From contig JAQWRY010000020.1 of the NCBI GenBank assembly GCA_029243485.1, positions 1 through 64,000 on the forward strand: DNA of 64,000 nt, given 5' to 3'. The stretch is from Candidatus Binatia bacterium (GTDB lineage Bacteria > Desulfobacterota > Binatia > UBA12015). Below the pieces are notes generated by a model, which did not search any database, was not told the origin of the DNA, and was given only the letters and a program-made list of their open reading frames with translations. Both the position numbers and the translations under genes were made by a program. Below, piece after piece: positions 8,205 to 15,126 of the stretch (position 1 is its first letter; each line of letters begins with the position of its first letter).

Positions 8205-10691
8205 TCAGAATCGATAGCTCATCTCTCCGCCAAACGTGATCGGCGACGCGTAGTTCTGTGAGGAGAATCCGAACACGCCGACCAAGTCTTCCGCGGAGGC
8301 CAGGTACTCCTCGTTCGTGAGATTGATCCCCCAGAGGGCGACCTGTGCGCTGTTGTCGAGGAAGTCATAGGACAGTCGCGCATCGAGCTTGTTGTAGCCC
8401 CGCTGGAAGGCAGAAGGGTTGCTGAGAGCGCCGAAGAATCGCTGGCCGGTGTAGGACCACTGAAGACGTGGCGTGAGCCAGCCGTCGAGCCAGGTGCTGC
8501 CCACCGTCACGGGGAGCGAGTACTGAACCGCCAGGAAGCTCGTGAACTTTGGTTCTCCGAACCGGTTGCCGGATCGATCGTTTCCGCTGGCGTCGACGAA
8601 CTCCGTGAACTTTGCATCGAGTACGCCGATGTTCCCGGTGATCTGGAGGCCATCGATCGGGACCGTTTGGAGCTCGGCCTCGAGGCCCTTGCTGCGTGCC
8701 TTTGCGGCGTTGGTCGTGATGCGCCGGATGATCGGGGTGTCCGGATCGTCGGGGTTGTCGAACGCGACGTTCTGGAGCACCTGGATGTCGTCGAAGTTCA
8801 TGTAGAACAGCGAAAGGTTGAACGTCACGCGTTGGTCCCAGCCGATCGTCTTGATGCCGACCTCGAAGTTCTCGATCGTTTCGGGCTCGAAGGAGAGCAG
8901 GTCCTCCTGCAGCGGATCGATGACTGTATTGAACCCGCCGCCTCGGAATCCTTGCGAGTATGAGAAGTACGTCATGAGATGGTCGAGGGCGGCGGCGTCG
9001 AGCCAGTTCTCCGGTGCGAAGAAGGAGATGCTGCCCATCGGTGTCCATCGCGTGAAGGTCTCCTCGCCCGACTCGATCGATGTTCCCTCCTGGGCGAAGA
9101 GGTCCGGAACCAAAGCGGGGTTGGCGCGGATCAGGGCGAGTTGCTCTTCCGTGAGTGCCTGGTTGGCGATCGAGTTTCGCTTCGTGTCTTCGGTGTAGCG
9201 CACGCCGCCTGTGAGACTCATGAAGTCGGTGAGTTTGGCGGTCGCTTGGGTGAAGAGAGCCCATGTGAAGTTGTCGATGCTGGTTTGGCCGATGCTGCGG
9301 AAGCCGGTCCCGGTTTCCGTAACACCGCCGCCGCCCGCGCCGCCCACGTCACCGCCCTTGTCCCAGAAGCCGAAGAAGCCTCCGATGAAGGCGATGCGGT
9401 CGTCCCAGGCCGTGCCGTTCAGCTGGAGCTCTTGCTGGAACTGTTGGAAGCCGGGTTGTCCTGGCAGAGTCGACAGCTGTGTTACGAAGATCTCGGTCGT
9501 GTCGATGTCCTCGGACGTGTACTTGTTGGTTTTCTGCTCGCGCCAGGATGTAATCGACTTGACGGAGAAGCTGTCGAGAGGACCGACGTCGCCGATGTCG
9601 TAGTTGATGGTACCCCAGGCGCCGTAGCTCAATTGGTGATCGCTGTTGGGGAAGTTCGTGCTGACGCGGAACGGTTCCGACGCTTCGCAGGCGGCCTGCA
9701 GATCGGGGAACAGCGGGGTGAGGGCGCCGGGCTGTTGGTATTGGCAGCGGCGTCCCCGCCGGTGCGACATCGAGCGGTCCCATGAGCCGCTCACGTCGAT
9801 GGTCAGGTCGTCGATCGGCAGGAACCGGAGCGAGCCGAGGAAGGTGACGGAGTTCAGGTTGCTCTCGTAGTTGTCCTGAGCCTCGTTGAAGACCCATCCC
9901 CGATTGTTGGCGGTCGCAACGGCAACGCGGCTGAAGAGCTTGTCCTTCAGCCAGCCGAGCGCGATCGGCACGTTCATCATCCAGCGCGATCGGAGCTGAC
10001 CGCGGCTCCCGGGGCGAACGAAGACGAATCCCTCGAGCTCCTCGTGCGGCTTCACGGTCGTCAGGCTGATGGCGCCGCCGACGGTGTTCTTGCCGAAGAG
10101 GGTCCCCTGCGGACCGCGCAGCACCTCGACTTGCTCGATGTCGAGCACGTCGATGATCTTGCCGCCGCGCGGCAGATAGACGCCGTCGACGTACGTGCCG
10201 ACGCCTGGGTCGAAGGCGACTTCCCCCGTCGTGGTGCCGACACCGCGGATTCGGGCTCGGGCCGCGTTTGTCGTGCGGGCTTCCGTGAAGACCAGATTTG
10301 GTACCAGCTCGGCGAGTTGGTCCGTCCTCTGGATGTTCGACTCGCGTAGGCTGGCGGCGCTGAGGGCCGTCACGGAGATCGGAGTGTCTTCGAGAAACTC
10401 CGACCGCTTGCGGGCTTGGACGACGATTTCTTCAACGCGCGCGAGTTGGCGTGGCGACACACCGGGCACTGGTGCGCCGGTCTCGCCACGCTGCGCCTCT
10501 GCCGGGCCGGCGTCGACCTCGGCCTCCGTGCCTCCGACGTCGCCCGGGGTCTCGATGTTCTCGAGATAGCTGCTGGGGGCCCCGGCGGGGTCGGTCTGCG
10601 CGGTGGCGGACGGTGGTGGCGAGAACACCACGAGTGCGAGAAGGGCAACGATGGCGGTCGTTGGCGCATTTCCTTGTCGGCAGTCATCCAT
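8205..10691 (-). CDS. TonB-dependent outer-membrane receptor 1
   Basis: An 828-residue outer-membrane channel that imports a bulky substrate using TonB energy. It has a signal peptide, then an acidic linker, then the plug (about 95-220) with EIVVQARKRSEFLEDTPIS, VEVLRGPQGTLFGKNTVGG and other standard motifs. A long beta barrel ends in the terminal Phe of MSYRF that outer-membrane assembly requires. It lacks an obvious FecA-type signalling domain. The start at 10691 is set by AAGGAGGAGA eight bases upstream; an earlier in-frame ATG adds 16 residues without support. It heads the operon with ligase, PhyH and GH2 genes, so its cargo may be a glycoside whose aglycone carries a carboxyl group. The related receptor at 29485-31950 has the same plug pattern. 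Confidence 0.93.
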   Translation of the reverse strand: MDDCRQGNAPTTAIVALLALVVFSPPPSATAQTDPAGAPSSYLENIETPGDVGGTEAEVDAGPAEAQRGETGAPVPGVSPRQLARVEEIVVQARKRSEFLEDTPISVTALSAASLRESNIQRTDQLAELVPNLVFTEARTTNAARARIRGVGTTTGEVAFDPGVGTYVDGVYLPRGGKIIDVLDIEQVEVLRGPQGTLFGKNTVGGAISLTTVKPHEELEGFVFVRPGSRGQLRSRWMMNVPIALGWLKDKLFSRVAVATANNRGWVFNEAQDNYESNLNSVTFLGSLRFLPIDDLTIDVSGSWDRSMSHRRGRRCQYQQPGALTPLFPDLQAACEASEPFRVSTNFPNSDHQLSYGAWGTINYDIGDVGPLDSFSVKSITSWREQKTNKYTSEDIDTTEIFVTQLSTLPGQPGFQQFQQELQLNGTAWDDRIAFIGGFFGFWDKGGDVGGAGGGGVTETGTGFRSIGQTSIDNFTWALFTQATAKLTDFMSLTGGVRYTEDTKRNSIANQALTEEQLALIRANPALVPDLFAQEGTSIESGEETFTRWTPMGSISFFAPENWLDAAALDHLMTYFSYSQGFRGGGFNTVIDPLQEDLLSFEPETIENFEVGIKTIGWDQRVTFNLSLFYMNFDDIQVLQNVAFDNPDDPDTPIIRRITTNAAKARSKGLEAELQTVPIDGLQITGNIGVLDAKFTEFVDASGNDRSGNRFGEPKFTSFLAVQYSLPVTVGSTWLDGWLTPRLQWSYTGQRFFGALSNPSAFQRGYNKLDARLSYDFLDNSAQVALWGINLTNEEYLASAEDLVGVFGFSSQNYASPITFGGEMSYRF

Positions 10692-10742
10692 GAACCGGGT
10701 CTCCTCCTTCCGCCGGCAACCTATGCGCTTGTCGCACATTTT

Positions 10743-10757
10743 GTCAAGGAAATTGAC
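10743..10757. promoter_or_regulatory. Operator/promoter of the TonB receptor 1 operon
   Basis: GTCAAGGAAATTGAC is a perfect copy of the island palindrome, 51 bp before the receptor ATG. On the minus strand its arm forms TTGACA, with ATAGGT 17 bp further as a -10. It overlaps the last codons of the membrane hydroxylase gene. Confidence 0.7.
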
Positions 10758-11664
10758 TAAATGAGGTCAATGGCCCTGACGACCCTCTGTCGTTCAGCCG
10801 GCGCCAACGGAACGGGGCAAGCAGCGGCCCAAAGAATCCCTTGGGATAGGCGGCGGGCTCGGTGATCCCGATGTCCTCCGGAGGGCTGCGGTCGGGCAGG
10901 AAACGTGTGCCGAAGACTGTGTCCCACACGATCAAGTTGGTCCCGTAGTTCGTGTTCGCCTCTTCCGGCGTCTTGGAGTGGTGCCAGCGGTGAAGCTCGG
11001 CGGTGCTGAAGACCCAGTTGAGTGGGCCGAGACGAAGTTCGACGTTCGCGTGCTGCAAAACGCCATGCACGACGCCAACCGATGCGACCAGGAGGAGCAC
11101 GGTCCGCGGTGCGCCCATCGCGAGCAGGGGCACGCTGCTGACGAAGCCCAGCCAGATCGTGTCGAAGGGATGAAAGCGGGCCGCGTTCAGGAAGTAGAGC
11201 CGCGAAGGGCTGTGGTGCAACGAGTGGAGTCGCCACAGTAACGGGACTTCGTGAGCCGCGCGGTGGGCCCAATAGTGACCGAACTCGTACACGACCAGAG
11301 CCAGAGCCCATTGTCCCCAAAGCGGCCATGACGTCGGCCAGAGGTGAAAGCCCACTGTCCCGGCGAACTGCGCGGCAACGAACAAGCCCGTGGTTTGAAC
11401 GGCAGCATCTCGAAAGCCGCTGAGGAGGTTGTTGGTGGCGAGGAACAGTCCATCGGGGAGCAGGTCATGGCGAAAGTAGTGCTTCCAGCTCTTGGAGTGA
11501 GGGAAGACGCGTTCGAGCAACGAGACTACGGTGTACGATACGGCGGCCAGGATGCCGATGACGGCGCTGCCGCGTTCGGGGATCTCGCGATAGGCGTAGA
11601 TCATCAGCCCCCCGAAGAGGACCGGGAAAACCGTCACCGAGAAAGCCCGCCTTAGAGTGCTCAC
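10744..11664 (-). CDS. Membrane fatty-acid hydroxylase / sterol desaturase family protein
   Basis: A 306-residue di-iron membrane oxygenase. Several hydrophobic segments surround the His motifs HYWAHRAAHE (about 140), HSLHHS (about 158) and HRWHHS (about 235), the eight-histidine signature of the superfamily that hydroxylates or desaturates sterols, fatty acids or ether lipids in the membrane. The GTG start at 11664 overlaps the stop of the SRPBCC gene as GTGA, so the two are coupled; a much longer upstream frame is not protein-like. It is last of the three-gene operon crotonase, SRPBCC protein, hydroxylase, and its 3' end covers the next operator. Substrate unknown. Confidence 0.88.
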   Translation of the reverse strand: MSTLRRAFSVTVFPVLFGGLMIYAYREIPERGSAVIGILAAVSYTVVSLLERVFPHSKSWKHYFRHDLLPDGLFLATNNLLSGFRDAAVQTTGLFVAAQFAGTVGFHLWPTSWPLWGQWALALVVYEFGHYWAHRAAHEVPLLWRLHSLHHSPSRLYFLNAARFHPFDTIWLGFVSSVPLLAMGAPRTVLLLVASVGVVHGVLQHANVELRLGPLNWVFSTAELHRWHHSKTPEEANTNYGTNLIVWDTVFGTRFLPDRSPPEDIGITEPAAYPKGFFGPLLAPFRWRRLNDRGSSGPLTSFSQFP

Positions 11665-12197
11665 TGTTCGTCTCCCACCCGCGCCGCGAGCGCTCGATTC
11701 ATGGCCTGGAACGCGGCGCGCGTATGCTGGTGATGCTCCTCGTTGTCGATGCGCAGCGCACGCCAGCCGCGGAACTCCTCTGCGTGACGCAGTCGCGTTC
11801 GGTTCCCCGCGAGGGGCTCGAGCCGAAAGTAGTGGTCCGTCTCGAGAAAGCCCGTCGTCAGGGCGCTGCCGTGCCATCGGAGCTCGCGCGGTGCGTCGAG
11901 CGTCACGATCGTCGGGTGTACCGTGAGCGGCTTCGGCCAATTGCTCTGGGCGATCGTGACCGCGATCGCGCCGCCGGGTTCGAGGGTGCCGCCCAAGCGC
12001 AAGACGTAGGGGTTCCACTCGGGATAGGCGGCGAAGTCGGTCAATACGCGCCAGACATCTTCCGGAGGGGCGGCGATCTCGATTTCGTGCTCGATCACGA
12101 ACACGGGATCCGGGCTAGCGGCCAGCGTCCGCAGATGGAGAACGAATGCGACACACAGGACCGCGACCAGCCCCAACAGTATCCCGACCCAACGCAA
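11661..12197 (-). CDS. SRPBCC (START/Bet v 1-like) protein with membrane anchor
   Basis: A 178-residue protein with an N-terminal hydrophobic helix (about 5-26) followed by a lipid-binding SRPBCC fold: IEHEIEIAAPPEDVWRVLTDFAAYPEWNP is the family's opening strand-helix. Members bind hydrophobic ligands or act as cyclases or aromatases. The start is a TTG preceded by GGAGG five bases upstream; no ATG is available. It begins 20 bp after the crotonase gene and overlaps the membrane hydroxylase start. Together they suggest handling of a hydrophobic ring or lipid compound at the inner membrane. No enzyme activity can be assigned. Confidence 0.8.
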   Translation of the reverse strand: MRWVGILLGLVAVLCVAFVLHLRTLAASPDPVFVIEHEIEIAAPPEDVWRVLTDFAAYPEWNPYVLRLGGTLEPGGAIAVTIAQSNWPKPLTVHPTIVTLDAPRELRWHGSALTTGFLETDHYFRLEPLAGNRTRLRHAEEFRGWRALRIDNEEHHQHTRAAFQAMNRALAARVGDEQ

Positions 12198-12217
12198 TAG
12201 ATCCTCCAGGCTCGTCG

Positions 12218-13045
12218 CTACTCGCTTCTCTCAGTAGCTTGTCGCGGTTTGCGCTGCGATTCCATGAGGCTCTCGAGCTTGTCCCGGAAATCGCGGTGGG
12301 AGCTCACCACGGCCACAAGATCGTTCGACATCTGCTGGTGCATGCGCATTCCCATGAGCTCCCAGGCGCGCCGGATCATGACTTTGGTGGCCACGAGGGT
12401 CGAGCCTGGAGCCTTGGCAATGCGATGTGCCAACTCCTCGGTGGTTCGCTCGAGGTCGTCCCGTGGCACGACGCGATTGATGATCCCTGCTGCGAGTGCG
12501 TCTGCCGCGCTCAAGGTCTGTGACGTGAGGAGATACTCCGCGGTCTTCTTCCAGTTCATGAAGAGCCACGGCTCGATCATCGTTTCACCGCCAGGAAGCC
12601 CCATCCCCTGTACGAGCGGCATCTGAAAGTAGGCGTCTTCCGAGGCGATGGTGAGATCGGGAAGCAGTGCCCAGTACGACCCCCCTCCGAGCGCGTAGCC
12701 GTGGACTTGGGCGATCGTAGGCTTCGGGAACTCCCACAGTGTGAGCATGGGCGTGAGGAACAGCTCGGTCTGCCCCTCCCAGACAGTGCCTTTGGCTTCC
12801 CGATTCGCTTGGAACTCGGGGTAGTCCCCCGTAGGTATATGGCCGGAAGAGAAGCCTTTCCCGTTCGCCTTCAAGATGACCACCTTCACCTCGTGGTCGC
12901 GCCGGGCCTGCGTCAGCGCGTCGTCGACGCCCCAGACCATCTCGGAGGTTTGCGCGTTCGCTCGCTTCGGGTCGTTTAGGATGATGCGGGCGACCGCCCC
13001 GTCTTTCTCGAAAGTCACGTAAGGGCCATGCTCGGTCGTCGTCAT
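12218..13045 (-). CDS. Enoyl-CoA hydratase/isomerase (crotonase) family
   Basis: A 275-residue crotonase-fold protein acting on acyl-CoAs. The oxyanion-hole segments are GKGFSSGHIPTGDYP and HGYALGGGSYWALLPD. The usual first catalytic Glu of hydratases (after GGG) is replaced by a Tyr-Trp pair, so simple hydration is doubtful. It is clearly paralogous to the protein at 60872-61681: both share FPKPTIA, a GGGSYWALLPDLTIASEDA stretch, MIEPWLFMN and RAWELMGMR. I chose the ATG at 13045 because of the GGAGA upstream; an earlier start would run into the operator at 13107. It heads its own operon. Confidence 0.88.
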   Translation of the reverse strand: MTTTEHGPYVTFEKDGAVARIILNDPKRANAQTSEMVWGVDDALTQARRDHEVKVVILKANGKGFSSGHIPTGDYPEFQANREAKGTVWEGQTELFLTPMLTLWEFPKPTIAQVHGYALGGGSYWALLPDLTIASEDAYFQMPLVQGMGLPGGETMIEPWLFMNWKKTAEYLLTSQTLSAADALAAGIINRVVPRDDLERTTEELAHRIAKAPGSTLVATKVMIRRAWELMGMRMHQQMSNDLVAVVSSHRDFRDKLESLMESQRKPRQATERSE

Positions 13046-13106
13046 CTGGTGCGTCTCCGTACTAGGCTGGTAGCTGGTTGCCACGTATCGCGTCGGTGGC
13101 AAAGTT

Positions 13107-13121
13107 GTCAAGTTAATTGAC
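13107..13121. promoter_or_regulatory. Operator/promoter of the crotonase operon
   Basis: GTCAAGTTAATTGAC is a perfect palindrome copy between the GH3 stop and the crotonase start. The minus-strand arm is TTGACA, with ATACGT 17 bp downstream as -10, leaving a leader of about 40 bases with a ribosome site. This marks the crotonase operon as separate from the GH3 operon. Confidence 0.7.
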
Positions 13122-13131
13122 CAAGTATAAG

Positions 13132-15126
13132 TCAGTGAGCCTCGGGATTTGCGTCGTAGGAGAGACCGAACCCGAACGGGAAGAGTGGGCGGTCCGAGTC
13201 GTACGGTACGTCTTCGCTCTGCGCCTCGACGGCTTGCATGGACGACGGGAGTTCGAACGGGAGCTTGGCAGTCGGCGCGAACCGGCCGAACGCGACATCG
13301 AGCAACGCCTCATCCGTCGCCCCGAAGTGCGCCAGGATCGCCGATGTCTTCTCTGCGACGTTGGTGAGTACGGCAGGTCGTTCGAGGTAGATGGCCAGAA
13401 CTGTGGGCCGGGTCGCGGCGATCTTCTGGAGGCGTTCGAGCTCGTCCCCTCGATAGTCGAGAGCGCCCTGGTTGAAGATCGCTCCGAAGATCCGGTCGCC
13501 GATTCCATTCCCCGCAGGTGCCGGCTCGTACGGCGTATGTGTCCGCACGAGTGCGAAGTCGGCGTCTTCGAGAGATTCGGCGACGGTTGCGTAGCCCGCG
13601 ACGATCGAAGGGTCGAAGCCTTCCACATACACCCGCACGTCCCGCGCGAGGGGGAGAGTCGCCCTGCTCGCCGTAGGGCGCACCTCGTTCTGGAGCAAGA
13701 TGATGGACTTGCGCTGGGCGATCTCTCCGGCGGCCATGAACTCGGGGTTCCCGCAGATTGCCCCGGCACGCTCCACGTCGACGTACGGGTCGTCGAACAG
13801 GCCAAGGCGGAACTTGTCCCGGAGCAGCCGGCGTACCGAAACGTCGATGCGTGATTCCGGCACCTTCCCGCTCTCGACGAGTTCGATCAGCGGCTCTGGG
13901 TAGATCTGCCCTCCGAACTGATCGATTCCGGCGTCGAGCGCCTTCACGTAACGCTCCGGGATGGTCAGATCCCACACTCCATGTGCCTTTGCGTGGACCA
14001 TTTCGATCGGGCCGAAGCCGAGCGGGGCGACGATGCCCCAGTCCGCGCAGACGACACCGTCGAAGCCGTACTTCTCACGCAGTAGATCGGTGAGGATCTC
14101 GCGATTGAAGCCCATCGCGACATCCTCACTCGTCTGGCCTACGGGCACGCCGTAGTACGGCATCATTTGAGCGGTTCCTGCGTCGAGCGCGGCCTCGAAG
14201 GGGATCAGGTGGTAGTCGAAGTTGTCGCCGGGGTACGCCTGGTCGCCGCCGTAGCTGAAGTGCGCGTCCCAACCGTCTGCCTGCGGTCCACCGCCCGGGA
14301 AGTGCTTGGTCATGCATGCCACGCTCTCCTCCCCGAGGCTCTCGCCTTGAAACCCGAGCACGTAGGCGTGGGTCATCTTCGCCGAGAGCTCGGCATCTTC
14401 GCCAAAGCTACCGACGATCCGGGCCCAGCGCGGCTCCGTTGCGAGGTCGGCCATTGGGTGCAGCGCTAGGCGGATGCCCACGGCTCGGTATTCGAGGTTC
14501 GCGATCTCGCCGAACTGTCGGACGAGAGCGGCGTCGCCCGTCGCGGCCAACCCGATCGGCTCTGGCCACAGCGAGAAGCCCTCCGTTCGGACGCTCGTCG
14601 CAATGCCTTCGTCGCGGAGCCCGTGGCGGGGATCCGAGCTGATGGTCACCGGGATGCCGAGGCGTGAGCGTTCGGCCATCTCTTGAAGTCGGTTGTTCCA
14701 CGCCGCCATCTCGCGCGGCGACCCGGCATTGACGATGTTGAAGGCTCGGAACTGACGCAACGCAACCGCATCGACGGTTGAGAAGCCCTGCTGGAAGGGA
14801 TTCCCGACGAGATGCCCGTCCGATCCGAGGAAGATCGGCGGCTGGAACATGAGGCCGACCTTCTCCGCGATGTTCATCTGGCCGAGGAGATCCTCGACTC
14901 TGCGTTCGAGCGGCTGCGTCGGGTCTTCGTATGGGTCGACGCGGCCATTCCTGTTCAGATCGCGGACGGACCGTCCGGCGGCGCTGACCTTCGGAGCGGC
15001 AGGGCCGAGAGCGGCTCGCGCGCGGTAGTCCTGAATCTCGAAGCTGGCCCAGGCGATCAGTGCGACGACGACGAGGAACCCAACGAGGCAGAGTAGGCCC
15101 ATCCAGATCCACTTCAATCTACGCAT
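13132..15126 (-). CDS. Glycoside hydrolase family 3, membrane-anchored
   Basis: A 664-residue GH3 enzyme (beta-glucosidase or xylosidase type) with an N-terminal transmembrane helix (about 5-28), so it faces the periplasm. After the anchor comes DLNRNGRVDPYED, an EF-hand-like calcium loop. The (beta/alpha)8 domain carries KHFPGGG and the nucleophile Asp362 in VVCADWG. The alpha/beta sandwich domain follows (about 460-655) without the fibronectin-like tail of longer members. Its start lies 8 bases inside the upstream DUF3604 gene, so the two are coupled. The pair probably processes the same envelope substrate, removing a terminal beta-linked sugar. Confidence 0.9.
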   Translation of the reverse strand: MRRLKWIWMGLLCLVGFLVVVALIAWASFEIQDYRARAALGPAAPKVSAAGRSVRDLNRNGRVDPYEDPTQPLERRVEDLLGQMNIAEKVGLMFQPPIFLGSDGHLVGNPFQQGFSTVDAVALRQFRAFNIVNAGSPREMAAWNNRLQEMAERSRLGIPVTISSDPRHGLRDEGIATSVRTEGFSLWPEPIGLAATGDAALVRQFGEIANLEYRAVGIRLALHPMADLATEPRWARIVGSFGEDAELSAKMTHAYVLGFQGESLGEESVACMTKHFPGGGPQADGWDAHFSYGGDQAYPGDNFDYHLIPFEAALDAGTAQMMPYYGVPVGQTSEDVAMGFNREILTDLLREKYGFDGVVCADWGIVAPLGFGPIEMVHAKAHGVWDLTIPERYVKALDAGIDQFGGQIYPEPLIELVESGKVPESRIDVSVRRLLRDKFRLGLFDDPYVDVERAGAICGNPEFMAAGEIAQRKSIILLQNEVRPTASRATLPLARDVRVYVEGFDPSIVAGYATVAESLEDADFALVRTHTPYEPAPAGNGIGDRIFGAIFNQGALDYRGDELERLQKIAATRPTVLAIYLERPAVLTNVAEKTSAILAHFGATDEALLDVAFGRFAPTAKLPFELPSSMQAVEAQSEDVPYDSDRPLFPFGFGLSYDANPEAH

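Noticed and set aside
8979-9785. Plus-strand frame of 268 codons opposite TonB receptor 1
   Set aside because: Shadow of the receptor gene; Gly/Glu/Arg-rich composition without motifs.
11665-12018. Upstream extension of the membrane hydroxylase
   Set aside because: It lies out of frame over the SRPBCC gene and is not protein-like; the GTG at 11664 overlaps the SRPBCC stop.
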